The translations under genes were made by a program, and so were the position numbers. Below the pieces are notes generated by a model. The model was not told the DNA's origin. It did not search any database and worked only from the letters and a program-made list of their open reading frames with translations. From Desulfocicer vacuolatum DSM 3385 (GTDB lineage: Bacteria; Desulfobacterota; Desulfobacteria; Desulfobacterales; Desulfobacteraceae): 64,000 bases of DNA. The DNA lies in assembly GCF_900176365.1 (NCBI RefSeq), contig NZ_FWXY01000003.1, positions 244,000 to 307,999 of the forward strand, given 5' to 3'. Below, one piece after another: positions 8,078 through 18,429 of the stretch (position 1 is the stretch's first letter; every line of letters starts with the position of its first letter).

Positions 8078-10161
8078 TATTCTTTGGCTGCAACGGCTTT
8101 ATGGCTCAATCGAATCTTGCCGTCCCGGGTGATATCCAATACCTTAACCTTGATAACATCCCCTTCCTTCACCACATCGGTGACCTTTTTAACCCGATGA
8201 TCGGCCAGCTCGGAAATATGCACCAGCCCGTCGGTACCGGTCTTAATGCGCACAAAGGCACCAAAATCCATGGTTTTAACAACCTCGCCTTCATAGATGC
8301 CGCCAATTTCAGGGTCCATGCCAATATCATTGACAATTTTGCACGCAGCCTCGCCATCAGCCAGATTTGCCGCTGCAATCTTAACAAGGCCGGTGTCATC
8401 CACCTCAATCACCGTGTTGGTATCTGCCTGGATGGAACGAATCATTTTACCACCCGGGCCGATGATCTCACGGATTTTATCCGGATTGATCTTAACCGTG
8501 ATGATTTTGGGGGCATGGGGGGACATTTCTGTCCGGGCCGCGTCAAGGGTGGTCAACATCCGGTCAAGGATGTGTATTCTGCCCTCCTTTGCCTGGGTCA
8601 ATGCCTTGATGAGCACATCCCGTGACAATTCCCGTATTTTAATATCCATCTGAAGGGCTGTGATACCGGTGCGGGTACCGGCCACCTTAAAATCCATGTC
8701 GCCAAAATGATCCTCGTCCCCAAGAATATCTGACAGCACCACTGTTTTATCACCTTCTTTAACAAGTCCCATGGCAATACCGGAGACAGGTTCTTTAATG
8801 GGAACACCGCCATCCATAAGCGCCAGAGTTCCTGCACATACGGTTCCCATGGAAGAGCTTCCGTTGGACTCCATGACTTCACCCACAAGACGAATGGTAT
8901 ATTCAAAATCTTCGGCATCGGGCAGCACACGCTCCAGGGCCCGGGTGGCAAGATTACCATGTCCCACATCCCGTCTGCTGGGACCGCCCGGGCGTTTGCA
9001 CTCACCCACGGAAAAGGGAGGAAAGTTATAATGAAGCATAAAAGTTCGGGTCTCTTCGCCCCCCAGTGTTTCCACCCGCTGCTCATCCCTGCCGGAACCC
9101 AGAGTCAAGGTTCCCAGCACCTGGGTTTCCCCCCGGGTGAACAGGGCACTTCCATGGGGTCGGGGAAGATTTCCCACCTCACAGGTAATCTGTCTGACTT
9201 CATCAAAGGGACGACCGTCAATGCGTTTATCTTCATTAAGGACAATGTCCCGGCAGGTGTTTTTCACCAGCCCGGAAAACAGATCCTTGATATCTCCCAC
9301 CCTGTCGGCATACTCCTCTCCAAGGCTTTCAATGACATCATTTTTAACCACATCCAGCGCTTTGTTGCGCGCCATCTTTCCCTGGGTCTGAACCGCAGCA
9401 TGGATCTTGTCCGCTGCAAGGGCCTTTACTTTGTCAAAAAGGTCTTCATCTGTCTGGGGGGGCTCAAAAATACGCTTTTCTTTACCCATGGCCTCTTTCA
9501 GGGATTCCTGGATATCAATCAGGGGCTGCATGGCCTGGTGGCCAAAAAAGATGGCATCCAGCATCTCTTCTTCAGATACCACATCTGCGCCACCCTCCAC
9601 CATGATCACACCGGTTCTGGAACCGGCGACCACCAGCTCAATGTCGCTTTGTTCCAGTTGTTCCACAGTGGGATTGGCCACAAATTCACCGTTAATGCGC
9701 CCCACGCGAATACCGGCAATGGGTCCTGCAAAGGGGATATCAGAAAGTCCCAGGGCAGCAGAAGCTCCCACCAGGGCCAGGGTGTCCGGCTCATGCTCCT
9801 GGTCCATGGACAACACCGTTGCAATCACCTGGGTTTCAAAATTATACCCTTTTTCAAACAAAGGCCGAATGGGCCGATCAATGAGACGACAGGTCAAGGT
9901 CTCTTTCTCACTGGGTCGACCGATCTCCCGGCGAAAATAATTGCCCGGAATTCTGCCGGCAGCATAAATTTTTTCCTGATATTCCACGGTGAGGGGCAAG
10001 AAACTGATATCCGGTTTTGGGTTTTTGGCACTCACAGCTGTCACCAGCACCATGGTTTCGCCATGTTGAACCAGCACAGCCCCGGAAGCCTGCTTGGCAA
10101 TTTTACCGGAACGGATACTGAAATCCTGACCATTTAACTGGGTTGTAAAAACGTGTTCCAT
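8077..10161 (-). CDS. pnp: Polyribonucleotide nucleotidyltransferase (PNPase)
   Basis: 3'-to-5' phosphorolytic exoribonuclease of the RNA degradosome. 694 residues, normal for PNPase. Two RNase PH domains are joined by an alpha-helical linker, followed by a KH domain ([16 protein letters not shown], ~residue 560) and an S1 domain ([16 protein letters not shown] to the C-terminus). I use the ATG at 10161 (MEHVFTTQL) because it is preceded by AGGAGA at the right distance; a longer frame to 10197 has no such site. Upstream lies rpsO, as in most bacteria, and a large leader hairpin at 10207-10267 suggests RNase III/PNPase autoregulation as known in E. coli. Confidence 0.97.
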   Translation of the reverse strand: MEHVFTTQLNGQDFSIRSGKIAKQASGAVLVQHGETMVLVTAVSAKNPKPDISFLPLTVEYQEKIYAAGRIPGNYFRREIGRPSEKETLTCRLIDRPIRPLFEKGYNFETQVIATVLSMDQEHEPDTLALVGASAALGLSDIPFAGPIAGIRVGRINGEFVANPTVEQLEQSDIELVVAGSRTGVIMVEGGADVVSEEEMLDAIFFGHQAMQPLIDIQESLKEAMGKEKRIFEPPQTDEDLFDKVKALAADKIHAAVQTQGKMARNKALDVVKNDVIESLGEEYADRVGDIKDLFSGLVKNTCRDIVLNEDKRIDGRPFDEVRQITCEVGNLPRPHGSALFTRGETQVLGTLTLGSGRDEQRVETLGGEETRTFMLHYNFPPFSVGECKRPGGPSRRDVGHGNLATRALERVLPDAEDFEYTIRLVGEVMESNGSSSMGTVCAGTLALMDGGVPIKEPVSGIAMGLVKEGDKTVVLSDILGDEDHFGDMDFKVAGTRTGITALQMDIKIRELSRDVLIKALTQAKEGRIHILDRMLTTLDAARTEMSPHAPKIITVKINPDKIREIIGPGGKMIRSIQADTNTVIEVDDTGLVKIAAANLADGEAACKIVNDIGMDPEIGGIYEGEVVKTMDFGAFVRIKTGTDGLVHISELADHRVKKVTDVVKEGDVIKVKVLDITRDGKIRLSHKAVAAKE

Positions 10162-10206
10162 AATTTCTCCTGTAAAAAAGGGCGGTTCTAAAAGCATCTT
10201 TATACA

Positions 10207-10267
10207 GAATAAACCCGCACATCCACCATCAGGATAATTCCTGCATGGTGCATGTGCGAACTTATTC
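10207..10267 (-). promoter_or_regulatory. Long stem-loop in the pnp leader
   Basis: Nested stems GAATAA/TTATTC, CGCACAT/ATGTGCG, ACCAT/ATGGT and CAGGA/TCCTG stack into one ~25-bp hairpin with small internal loops and a 4-nt loop. It ends 45 nt before the pnp start. In E. coli an RNase III-cleaved hairpin in this position lets PNPase repress its own mRNA. The same role is inferred. Confidence 0.7.
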
Positions 10268-10348
10268 AGGCATCTGCCAAAGAATTACCGCCCGTTCATT
10301 TAAAAACTCAATTTTAATTCATTAAATAAATTAAAATTAAAAATAACA

Positions 10349-10378
10349 ATACCGACATCTAAGATTAGATGTCGGTAT
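10349..10378 (-). terminator. Perfect 30-bp palindrome after rpsO
   Basis: ATACCGACATCTAA, GA, then its exact reverse complement, starting 8 bp after the rpsO stop. The following minus-strand sequence is T-rich (ATTGTTATTTTTA). It is either an rpsO terminator or a processing signal between rpsO and pnp. Confidence 0.65.
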
Positions 10379-10386
10379 CTTTCTTT

Positions 10387-10656
10387 TTATCTTCTCAGTC
10401 CCAGTCTTTCGATGAGACTTCGATATCTTGCAATGTCTTTATGCTTGACATAGTCCAAAAGACGACGTCTGCGACCTACCAGAATCAGCAGGCCCCTTCT
10501 TGAGTGATGATCTTTTTTGTGCATTTTAAGATGCTCCGTCAAATAGCTGATGCGGTGTGTCAAAAGGGCCACCTGCACCTCTGGAGAACCGGTATCGGAT
10601 TCATGGAGCTTAAATTTTTCTATCATCTCTTCTTTATTTTCTGCCAGTAAAACCAC
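10387..10656 (-). CDS. rpsO: 30S ribosomal protein S15
   Basis: Small-subunit protein that binds the 16S rRNA central domain. 89 residues, identical in length to E. coli S15, with the family landmarks [31 protein letters not shown] and [11 protein letters not shown] choose the GTG at 10656 (VVLLAEN), preceded by GGAG seven bases away. The longer open frame upstream would add 19 unrelated residues. It sits between truB and pnp, the conserved order in proteobacteria. Confidence 0.97.
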   Translation of the reverse strand: MVLLAENKEEMIEKFKLHESDTGSPEVQVALLTHRISYLTEHLKMHKKDHHSRRGLLILVGRRRRLLDYVKHKDIARYRSLIERLGLRR

Positions 10657-10844
10657 TTTACAACTCCTTAATTTGGAATAAATTAATACGGGGCATTTCA
10701 AAATCCAATACAATGCCTTTTATCTGCCTGTCATCCAATATTCCATTCAGAAAAACAGGTTTAAAGACACCACTGGAATGCCCCTGCCATTTAATTCTGG
10801 CCCCAGAATGATTTCCCAGGGACAAAAACAAGGTATATTAACGA

Positions 10845-11768
10845 TTAATCAACAAAAACACAACAATAATTATAGGTTTGAACGGTTTCATCATATTCAA
10901 CCACCGCAGCAAGGCTGCCCCGGGGATCAAGAATACGAAGAAATGTATTCTGTCCGGCATCCAGCCAGAAAGAAGCGGGGGGCAAAAGCGCACCCAGGGG
11001 CTGGCCAAAACGTATTTTCCCCAACATCGATTCATCCGCAGAAACAGCGGGCAGAAAGGAAAGTGCCCGGGCCATGGGAATAATCTGTCCATTGAATTGG
11101 GAGTCATCCATTTGCTCAAGATTGGAAAGAGGAACGGTCTCTTTAAGAGATATGCCGCAGCAGGCGGTTCGACACAAAGAGGCCAGATGCGCCCCGCACC
11201 CCAGCCGGGAACCGATGTCCCGGGCAAGGCTTCGGATATAGGTACCGGATGAACAGCGAACATCCATCTCCACCAAGGGAAGTTCCATGGATGTCACATG
11301 GATGTCATAGATTTCAATGTCCCTGGGAGGCTTTTCCACAGGGGTGCCCTGACGGGCCAGACGATACAAGGGGACACCATTGTGTTTCAAGGCAGAGTAC
11401 ACCGGGGGAATCTGTTTCTGGGGACCCTTAAATTGCGCCACAGCCGTGGCCACCTGCTCTTCTGTAAGATCATTTAAAAAGTCGTTCCCGGCCGATGCTG
11501 TGATTTCTCCCTCGGCATCAAGGGTGTCGGTGTCCACCCCAAGGTGCACCCCGGCAACGTAGGATTTTTCTCCACCGATTAAAAAACGGGAAATGCGGGT
11601 GCCTTTATTGATGCCGCATAAAAGCACCCCGGTGGCAAATGGGTCCAGGGTGCCTGTGTGTCCCACTTTTTTAACACCCAGTCGTCTTTTCAGCCTGGCA
11701 ACCACCCTGGCAGAGGAAATTCCGGCAGGTTTATCAACGGCAATGATGCCATCTGTCAGAGGTGTCAA
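10845..11768 (-). CDS. truB: tRNA pseudouridine(55) synthase TruB
   Basis: Isomerises U55 of the tRNA T-loop. 307 residues. [17 protein letters not shown] and [16 protein letters not shown] contain the TruB signature; the aspartate of GTLDP is the catalytic residue. [13 protein letters not shown] and [13 protein letters not shown] follow. The start is a TTG overlapping the rbfA stop (TTGA), with GAAGGTG as ribosome-binding site. A C-terminal extension with a PUA-like region is present. Coupled to rbfA. Confidence 0.93.
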   Translation of the reverse strand: MTPLTDGIIAVDKPAGISSARVVARLKRRLGVKKVGHTGTLDPFATGVLLCGINKGTRISRFLIGGEKSYVAGVHLGVDTDTLDAEGEITASAGNDFLNDLTEEQVATAVAQFKGPQKQIPPVYSALKHNGVPLYRLARQGTPVEKPPRDIEIYDIHVTSMELPLVEMDVRCSSGTYIRSLARDIGSRLGCGAHLASLCRTACCGISLKETVPLSNLEQMDDSQFNGQIIPMARALSFLPAVSADESMLGKIRFGQPLGALLPPASFWLDAGQNTFLRILDPRGSLAAVVEYDETVQTYNYCCVFVD

Positions 11769-12121
11769 TGGTCACCTTCGGAAAAAGTATCTTTGAGCAG
11801 GCTGTCAATGCGACTGCCCCGGTCAAAGGAGGTGTCATGGATAAATTTTAAATCCGGCATATAACGAAGGCCCAGCTTGGGGGCAATGCTTTTTTTAATG
11901 AAACCCAGAGAGCTTTTAAATCCCTCCTGGGCTTCCTGGACCCGCTTTTCATCGCCAAACACAGAAAAGTAAACATAGGCTATGCGCAGATCCGGTGTCA
12001 TCTTGACCCCGCTGATGGTGGCCATCTCAATTCTGGGATCCTGTATTTTTTTGGTCATGAGCTCGGTGAGGGAGGCCTGGATTTTTATTCCCACCCGGTC
12101 TCCCCTTGGATATGGCTTCAT
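11765..12121 (-). CDS. rbfA: Ribosome-binding factor A
   Basis: Late 30S maturation factor. 118 residues, the usual size. The KH-like segments are clear: [23 protein letters not shown] and later [22 protein letters not shown], with the final [17 protein letters not shown] typical of RbfA. The start ATG shares one base with the infB stop (TAATG), and the end overlaps truB by 3 bases, so infB, rbfA and truB are tightly coupled. Confidence 0.95.
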   Translation of the reverse strand: MKPYPRGDRVGIKIQASLTELMTKKIQDPRIEMATISGVKMTPDLRIAYVYFSVFGDEKRVQEAQEGFKSSLGFIKKSIAPKLGLRYMPDLKFIHDTSFDRGSRIDSLLKDTFSEGDH

Positions 12122-15100
12122 TATTTAATCTGCTCCAGGGTGGCCTTGCGCTCTTCAATGTCATAACATTCAAAGATGTCACCCGTTTTGATATCATTGA
12201 ATTTTTCAAGGCCGATACCGCATTCATAGCCCTGGGCCACTTCTTTTACGTCATCCTTAAACCGTCGCAGGGAGGCCACAGTGGACTTGCACTTCACAAC
12301 CCCATCCCGCAGCAGTCTGATCTTATCCCCCCGGCTGACCTTGCCGTCCAGTACAAAGGAACCGGCAACAGTGCCTTTGTTGGGAATGACAAAAGTATCC
12401 CGAACCTCGGCACGACCCAGAATATTTTCATGGAAAGTGGAGGGCATCAGTCCTGTGAGGGCGGCTTTGATATCATTAATAACATTGTAAATAATATCAT
12501 AGAACCGCATATCAATGTTCTCTTCCTTGGCAAGCTCTCTCACCTTGGGGGTGGGCCGTACATTAAACCCGATGATGATGGCATCGGAAACCGCTGCCAG
12601 GGAAACATCAGATTCATTGATGGCACCTGTGCCGGAGTGAACGATTTTGATATCCACTTCTTCCTGGGCAAGCTTCATCACTGAATCGTTCAAGGCTTCC
12701 AGAGATCCATGAACATCAGCCTTAATGATGAGCTTGAGTTCCTTGATCTCATCGGAACCCATGTTGGCAAAAAGTTTTTCAAGATTTGCCCGGCTCTTCT
12801 TAGCAAGCTCCTTGGCCCGCTCTTTTTGCATGCGGTGTTCACTGATCTGCTTGGCATCCTTTTCTGATGACAATGCCACAAACTCATCACCGGCTTCGGG
12901 GACCCCGCTTAGACCCACAATCTCCACCGGAGTACTGGGGCCGGCCTCGGTCACGGTCTGGCCGATGTCTCCGATCATGATACGAATCTTTCCGGAATGG
13001 AGACCACACACCAGGGGTTCTCCCGCCCTAAGGGTTCCCTGTTCCACCAGTACAGTGGCCACAGGTCCCCGACCGGCATCCAGCCTGGCTTCCACCACAT
13101 GGCCCATGGCATGCCTTGTGGGATTGGCTTTTAATTCAAGCACCTCGGCCTGGAGCAATATCATTTCCAGAAGTTCATCAATGCCTGTTTCTGCCTTGGC
13201 AGACACCCTGGCAAAAATCACATCTCCACCCCAGTCCTCGGACACCAGTCCGTGTTCGGACAATTCCCGCATGACCCGGTCAGGATCGGCATCGGGTTTA
13301 TCCATCTTGTTAACGGCCACAATCACCGGCACATTGGCTGCCTTGGAATGGTTAATGGCTTCTATGGTTTGGGGCATCACCCCATCATCTGCCGCCACCA
13401 CCAGAACAACAAGGTCAGTTACCTGGGCACCCCTGGATCGCATGGCTGTAAAAGCAGCATGACCCGGAGTATCCAGAAAAGTAATCACGCCCTTGGGGGT
13501 TTCCACACTGTAAGCACCGATGTGCTGGGTGATGCCACCGGCCTCACCCGTGGTGATTTTGGATTTTCGGATGACATCCAGTAATGAGGTTTTACCATGA
13601 TCCACATGCCCCATGATGGTCACCACCGGTGAACGGCTGATGAGATCCTCAGGATTTTCTTCCACATGGGTATCCATGAGCAGGTCCTCTTCAAAGGATG
13701 CCTTTTCAACCTCATAATCAAACTCTGCAGCCACCAGGGTTGCGGTATCATAGTCAATGGTCTGATTCACCGTTGCCATGACCCCCATGCCCATGAGCTT
13801 GACAATCATCTCATTGGCTTTGATACCCATTCGTTTGGCAAGTTCCGCCAATTCAATGGTATCATCAATTTTAACACGACGCTTAATGGCTTTGGGTGTG
13901 GTGATCTGGGTCTTCTGGACTTTCCCCCTCTGCTTGTTTCGATTGTCTTTTCGACGTCCTTTTTTACCACCGCGTCTTCCGTCATAGAGGTCTTTGCCCT
14001 CAACCACAGAGCGTTTTTTCCGCGTGTTCCCTTTGCCTGGAGTTCCAGGGCTCCCATCGGTCTGTTCCCATTTTTTCCGTTTATCTTTTTTGGATCTGGC
14101 CTTTCCGGAAAGATCCCCCCCCGGCATTTCTCTCGGGCTCACAGGGGGTGCCTGAACTTTTACATTTCTGGGGGGTGCAGAAGGTCTTGGGGCTGAAGGC
14201 TTACCGGGTTTTCTGCGATGCCTGGGCAGATCCGCACCTGACGGGGTCCCCGCTTTTTTCCTGGCAGGGGGAATCACCGGCGGCACGGCAAGTTTGATTA
14301 TTTTTGCAGGTTCTGACTTTTTTACTTTTTTCTTCCGAGGTCTTTTTTTACCGGCTGCATCGGAATCATCCACCGGTGCCTCCCCCACGGTGTCATTGTC
14401 GGTGTCAACTTTATCCAGGGCACCGTCCTCCTCTTTAATATCATTTTTTAATTTCTCATTTTCATCGTCCATCTCTTTTTTCACAGACGATGCATCTTTT
14501 GGAACGGGGGGAGTATCCTTGGTCAAGGAAGCCTCCTTTGAATCGGTTTGTACAGGTTCCTCCCCTTTGGCAGATGCATCCGCAACGGTTTCAGAAACAG
14601 GAGATTCAGGGGCAATCTCTTTTTCTGGAACCGGAGGTTCTGAAGGTGTCTCTTTTTCTGGAGCAACGGGCTCTACTATCTTGGCAGGTTTTTCCTTGGT
14701 AGGGATGGAAATAATCCTGGCAGCATTGCCTTTCTTCTTTGGTTTAGCCGGTTTTAACAAAGCATCGGCTTTTTTGGGGGATACATCCGTTTTCATCGAT
14801 TCCTGGGCATGGTTATCAGTTTTTTCGTCCTTTTTTTCATCCACAGGCGCCACGGTTTCTCCGGGAAGATCCTTTGGGGATCCATTGTCAGCTGCAATGT
14901 CATCCACACCGGTACCCACGGTGTTTTTCTCCAGAGATGAATCCTTGGCAGCCGCAGATTTTTGATCATCATCTTTCTGGGAAGACGGTTTCCTGGAGGG
15001 AACAGGGTCTAAATCCTGTTTTTTGGAAGGTGATTCTGCCGGTTTTTTTTGTTTAACTGGCTTACGTCTTCTAATGACAGATGGTTTCACCCTTGTCTCT

Positions 15101-15273
15101 GCCCGTTTGTTCTTTTGCCCGAACATACTTTTCTTTACTTTGTTGACGTCCTCATCTTCCAGAGAACTCATATGGCTTTTTACTTCAATATCCAATGCCT
15201 TGAGCTTTGTAAGGAGGGCCCTATTCGTCAAATTAAGCTTTTTGGCCAGCTCATATACCCTGATTTTTGCCAT
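12121..15273 (-). CDS. infB: Translation initiation factor IF-2
   Basis: GTPase that delivers initiator tRNA to the 30S subunit. 1050 residues, long for the family because of a low-complexity, charged N-terminal linker (about residues 55-460, rich in K, E, P and D). The IF2-N domain begins [15 protein letters not shown]; a second IF2-N-like domain lies near residue 470. The G domain holds [17 protein letters not shown] and NKMDKPDAD, followed by domains II-IV with the C-terminal fMet-tRNA-binding barrel. I start at the ATG at 15273, preceded by GGGGGAACGG; a TTG 12 nt upstream is less likely. It lies between nusA and rbfA. Confidence 0.97.
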   Translation of the reverse strand: MAKIRVYELAKKLNLTNRALLTKLKALDIEVKSHMSSLEDEDVNKVKKSMFGQKNKRAETRVKPSVIRRRKPVKQKKPAESPSKKQDLDPVPSRKPSSQKDDDQKSAAAKDSSLEKNTVGTGVDDIAADNGSPKDLPGETVAPVDEKKDEKTDNHAQESMKTDVSPKKADALLKPAKPKKKGNAARIISIPTKEKPAKIVEPVAPEKETPSEPPVPEKEIAPESPVSETVADASAKGEEPVQTDSKEASLTKDTPPVPKDASSVKKEMDDENEKLKNDIKEEDGALDKVDTDNDTVGEAPVDDSDAAGKKRPRKKKVKKSEPAKIIKLAVPPVIPPARKKAGTPSGADLPRHRRKPGKPSAPRPSAPPRNVKVQAPPVSPREMPGGDLSGKARSKKDKRKKWEQTDGSPGTPGKGNTRKKRSVVEGKDLYDGRRGGKKGRRKDNRNKQRGKVQKTQITTPKAIKRRVKIDDTIELAELAKRMGIKANEMIVKLMGMGVMATVNQTIDYDTATLVAAEFDYEVEKASFEEDLLMDTHVEENPEDLISRSPVVTIMGHVDHGKTSLLDVIRKSKITTGEAGGITQHIGAYSVETPKGVITFLDTPGHAAFTAMRSRGAQVTDLVVLVVAADDGVMPQTIEAINHSKAANVPVIVAVNKMDKPDADPDRVMRELSEHGLVSEDWGGDVIFARVSAKAETGIDELLEMILLQAEVLELKANPTRHAMGHVVEARLDAGRGPVATVLVEQGTLRAGEPLVCGLHSGKIRIMIGDIGQTVTEAGPSTPVEIVGLSGVPEAGDEFVALSSEKDAKQISEHRMQKERAKELAKKSRANLEKLFANMGSDEIKELKLIIKADVHGSLEALNDSVMKLAQEEVDIKIVHSGTGAINESDVSLAAVSDAIIIGFNVRPTPKVRELAKEENIDMRFYDIIYNVINDIKAALTGLMPSTFHENILGRAEVRDTFVIPNKGTVAGSFVLDGKVSRGDKIRLLRDGVVKCKSTVASLRRFKDDVKEVAQGYECGIGLEKFNDIKTGDIFECYDIEERKATLEQIK

Positions 15274-15363
15274 CCGTTCCCCCAAATATTATCTCTTTTA
15301 ATTCTGTTTATAAGGTCTTGATACAACGCAACTTTCGGGTTTACCTTCAAGTGGTTGAGACCA

Positions 15364-15453
15364 CGGGGTCAGGCTTGTACAATGATTCTTTTTGCCGGCA
15401 GCAAATGCCTGATGCGTAAAAAGCACCATGGTACAAGCCTGACCCGACCCCGT
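15364..15453. repeat. REP/MITE-like palindrome between nusA and infB
   Basis: Perfect 15-bp inverted arms: GGGTCAGGCTTGTAC at 15366-15380 and its reverse complement at 15431-15445, around a ~50-bp inner part that also folds (GCCGGCA...TGCCTGATGC, and TTTTT/AAAAA stretches). The wording GGGTCAGGCTTG resembles repeats I associate with IS200-like (RAYT) transposases; that link is from memory. The element interrupts what is normally a compact operon. Confidence 0.7.
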
Positions 15454-15476
15454 TTATGTCAATCCGAAAAGTTGAG

Positions 15477-16880
15477 TTATTCCACGCCATCTGCATCATC
15501 ATCTTCTTGTGCATCGGACAGCGGGGAAGGAACTTCATCCTCCACTATCTGTTCCCGGTTGCCCTCATCCGGTAAAATCTCTTCCGGATGGGCAGCAGAT
15601 TCACCGTCATCCGTCAAAGGCGGTTCCTGAACAGATTCCTTGCTTTGAGCAACAATCTTTTGTGCATTCTCAATCAGCAACGCCACTTCTTCTTCAGTCA
15701 TGTCAGTAACCGACAGCAGCGCCTCTTTTTGAGCTGATGCAACATCCGCAGACGCGCAAAAACCATTTTTATACAATGCCTCAGCCATGGCCAGGGTGAC
15801 GTGGGGAATATCCATCAAAGAATCATATCCTTTCTTAAGGCTACGACTGTATTCATCCTCACTCATCACTTCAAGATGCCAGCCGGTGAGACGACAGGCA
15901 AGACGGACATTTTGGCCATTTTTTCCAATGGCAATGGAAAGGAAATCATCCACAACAATGATCTCCATGTTCTTATTGTCTTCATCAATGATTACCCGGG
16001 CAATTTCAGCCGGGGCCAAGGCGTTGCACACAAATTTAGCCACATCCGGGTTCCATTGAACAATATCAATTTTTTCCCCCCGGAGTTCCTGGACAATGCT
16101 CTGTACACGATTGCCCTTCATTCCCACACATGCGCCCACGGGATCCACATCGGAATCCGAAGAGCTCACCGCAATTTTAGAACGAACCCCGGCTTCTCTG
16201 GCAGCGCCCCGGATGGAGACAATGCCCTCGGTTATCTCAGGAACTTCAGTGGCAAACAATTTCACCAGAAACTCAGGATGGGTCCGGGACAAAATAATCT
16301 GGGAGCCCCTGGCGTCCTCCAGCACATCCAGAACATAGGCCCGGATGCGGTCTCCCCGTCGATAGTTTTCCCTGGGAATCTGCTCCCTTGATGTCAGTAT
16401 GGCTTCGGCCTGGCCAAGGTTTACAATGATGTTACCCCGGTCCACCCGTTGAACAATGCCATTGATAATTTCACCCTTTTTATGGATAAAATTTTCATAC
16501 ACAGCGCTTTTTTCAGCCTCTTTCATTTTTTGAATAATCACCTGTTTGGCTGACTGGGCCGCAATGCGTCCAAAGGAAGACGTATCCACCTTGATCCCCA
16601 GGCTGTCCCCCAGTTCACACTCGGCATCATACCCAAGGCCTTCTTCATATGTCAGCTCAATTTCAGGATCCTGAACCTCTTCCACCACCTCTTTGAACTG
16701 AAACACATCCACTTCACCAGTTTTTTCATCGTAATGCACTTCAACATCAACCCGGGGACCCAGTTTTTTTCTGGCAGCGGATTCAATGGCTTCCTTCAGG
16801 GTGGCAACAAGCACTTCCCTGCTGATGCCCTTTTCCCGGCTAACCTGATCTATGACACGCTTAATATCTGTAATTAACAT
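15477..16880 (-). CDS. nusA: Transcription termination/antitermination factor NusA
   Basis: 467 residues. N-terminal RNAP-binding domain (MLITDIKRVIDQVSREKGISREVL), S1 domain (~130-200, KKGEIINGIVQRVDRGNIIVN), then two KH domains (CVGMKGNRVQSIVQELRGEKIDIV and SIAIGKNGQNVRLACRLTGWHLEV). The tail ends in one helix-hairpin-like repeat and a strongly acidic stretch. The ATG shares a base with the rimP stop (TAATG). Binds RNA polymerase and affects pausing, termination and rRNA antitermination. Confidence 0.96.
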   Translation of the reverse strand: MLITDIKRVIDQVSREKGISREVLVATLKEAIESAARKKLGPRVDVEVHYDEKTGEVDVFQFKEVVEEVQDPEIELTYEEGLGYDAECELGDSLGIKVDTSSFGRIAAQSAKQVIIQKMKEAEKSAVYENFIHKKGEIINGIVQRVDRGNIIVNLGQAEAILTSREQIPRENYRRGDRIRAYVLDVLEDARGSQIILSRTHPEFLVKLFATEVPEITEGIVSIRGAAREAGVRSKIAVSSSDSDVDPVGACVGMKGNRVQSIVQELRGEKIDIVQWNPDVAKFVCNALAPAEIARVIIDEDNKNMEIIVVDDFLSIAIGKNGQNVRLACRLTGWHLEVMSEDEYSRSLKKGYDSLMDIPHVTLAMAEALYKNGFCASADVASAQKEALLSVTDMTEEEVALLIENAQKIVAQSKESVQEPPLTDDGESAAHPEEILPDEGNREQIVEDEVPSPLSDAQEDDDADGVE

Positions 16881-17368
16881 TATGACTCTCCGTGTGAACC
16901 AGCCAGTCTTGCCTTGCCGATCTGTTCATATGGAATCTTCACCGCTTCCTGATCTACCAAAATAGTGACAACATCATCACTGATACCCTGGAGCAGTCCT
17001 GTGAATTTCCGCCTGCCCTGAATGGGCACCCTGACTTCAAGCTTAATCCGATTTCCTGAAAACCGGTCATAGTCAGCCGATTTGCTTAAAATTCTGTTGG
17101 GCCCGGGGGAAGAGACTTCAAGACGATAGGCACCCATTTCATCAAAATGCACATCCATCAAGTCTCCGATCTGTCTGTTCATATGGGCACAATCATCAAT
17201 ATTTACACCACCGGGTTTGTCAATGCATATCCTCACAATGGCGCCCCCCCTGTCGGACAAAAATTCCACGCTGACAAACTCAAAGTTTTCCGCTGTGCAC
17301 AGAGGATCCAGCAACGCCTCAATCCTTCCGGCAACAGATTGTATTTTCTGTTCTTTTTTCAAACCCAC
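16880..17368 (-). CDS. rimP: Ribosome maturation factor RimP
   Basis: 30S assembly factor, first gene of the nusA-infB operon as in most bacteria. 162 residues. FEFVSVEFLSDRGGAIVRICIDKPGGVNIDDC and YRLEVSSPGPNRIL are the family landmarks (the second includes the E-VSSPG motif). The start is a GTG (GTG GGT TTG AAA), with a weak AGGG upstream. Confidence 0.93.
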   Translation of the reverse strand: MGLKKEQKIQSVAGRIEALLDPLCTAENFEFVSVEFLSDRGGAIVRICIDKPGGVNIDDCAHMNRQIGDLMDVHFDEMGAYRLEVSSPGPNRILSKSADYDRFSGNRIKLEVRVPIQGRRKFTGLLQGISDDVVTILVDQEAVKIPYEQIGKARLAGSHGES

Positions 17369-17839
17369 ACCCTATAGACTGCCTTTGATTATGACACCGC
17401 TGATGGACATGAACACCTGCTGTTTTGCAGACATACTCCCCGGCAGGGCCCACGTTCACCTGAAAAATATTACGCCATCCACCCCGGACACATTCTGCCC
17501 AACCTCAGCCAAAAAAAAAACGGGCAAACGCCCGTTCCCTGGTACCCTGTATTTTTACAAAGCATCCATTGTGAACTATCCTTAAGGATATCGCAATTGA
17601 TATTTCTGCTTCATTGAAGGGGACAAAATGTCCATGACATTAATAATGCCATCCGTTCAACAGGAGAAAAAAAGTTTCTCCACCATTACAACACCGTGCC
17701 GGCCAAGGCAATTCAGCCAAGTAAAAAAATGCTGAAGCATACTCTTATTTCAAGCTCATAAATCTGGATTTTTATGACCCAAAGCAAGGTCATGATCCAT
17801 GGCGTTCAAACATCTCAAAAAATCAAGACATTTATAATC
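17369..17839. other. Intergenic region between tRNA-Gly and rimP
   Basis: 471 bp containing the terminator at 17511-17536 and the presumed promoter of the rimP operon. No gene is supported; the plus-strand frames here have no family likeness. Confidence 0.5.
17511..17536 (-). terminator. Intrinsic terminator upstream of rimP
   Basis: On the minus strand ACGGGC-GTTT-GCCCGT is followed by a run of T (ten T after the stem). It lies about 300 bp downstream of tRNA-Gly and would end that transcript before rimP. Confidence 0.8.
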
Positions 17840-17915
17840 TGGAGCGGGCAACGAGATTCGAACTCGCGACACCAAGCTTGGGAAGCTTGTACTCTACCAA
17901 CTGAGCTATGCCCGC
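17840..17915 (-). tRNA. tRNA-Gly (anticodon CCC)
   Basis: 76 nt including an encoded CCA. Acceptor stem GCGGGCA/TGCCCGC, D-arm TAGCTCAGTTGGTAGA, anticodon stem CAAGC/GCTTG with loop TTCCCAA (anticodon CCC), T-arm GCGAG-TTCGAAT-CTCGT, discriminator U as expected for glycine. Confidence 0.95.
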
Positions 17916-17927
17916 TAACGATGTGCA

Positions 17928-17956
17928 ACTATAAAGCAAAAAAACGAGACTGTCAA
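17928..17956 (-). promoter_or_regulatory. Sigma-70-type promoter of tRNA-Gly
   Basis: On the minus strand a perfect TTGACA (17951-17956), a 17-bp spacer and TATAGT (17928-17933), 12 bp before the tRNA 5' end. Confidence 0.85.
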
Positions 17957-18044
17957 CCAGAACTGCGGCAACGCACAGTCTAATTTCGGCCCACACCTCG
18001 GAAAAAAGCAAATGCAGTTTGCGCAAAAACCGTTTTCGATCCTT

Positions 18045-18143
18045 TTTTTATAAGAAATACTCCGCAAATCTGTGGAGTATTTCTAACTTTGTTGTGGGCA
18101 GAACCGGATCAAAATAAGGTCTACCCATGGCAGTTATATGAAA
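18045..18143 (+). repeat. Family-A dispersed repeat, copy A4
   Basis: GAAATACTCC/GGAGTATTTC hairpin followed by TTTGTTGTGGGCAGAACCGG and a second hairpin arm that has decayed (AGGTCTACCC), then CCATGGCAGTTATATGAA. Confidence 0.8.
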
Positions 18144-18175
18144 AAGCAGATACTGGGTGTTCAAAGCAACTACTT

Positions 18176-18234
18176 TTTCATTGTTCGTTGTGAGCCGATC
18201 GAAATCACAATTAAAATCTGCCCATGACAGTGAT
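18176..18234 (+). repeat. Family-A repeat, partial copy A5
   Basis: Only the second half is recognisable: TTCGTTGTGAGCCGATC and later TCTGCCCATGACAG. Confidence 0.5.
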
Positions 18235-18254
18235 ACCGAGGACCAAAAGTTCAT

Positions 18255-18325
18255 CAGCATACAAAGTCTGTCTGTTACAACTTCTCGTTGGGAGGTCAGC
18301 CCAACGCGTCCTTCCAACAAGGCAT
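18255..18325. repeat. Family-C repeat, copy 1
   Basis: About 65-70 bp similar to 47450-47520. Shared blocks include TGTCTGTT-CAACTT and GTCCTTCCAACA. Function unknown; it could be a fragment of a decayed gene. Confidence 0.5.
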
Positions 18326-18429
18326 TGGGTGCCCAAATCTTAACTGATTTACCATTTAACAATCTCAGGTTATTATTTTACATGGATGGGGGTCTCAAAT
18401 AAACAGCAAATTGAAAATGGCTGATGCCC

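Noticed and set aside
8959..10137. 392-codon plus-strand frame opposite pnp
   Set aside because: Antisense shadow of PNPase, no family likeness.
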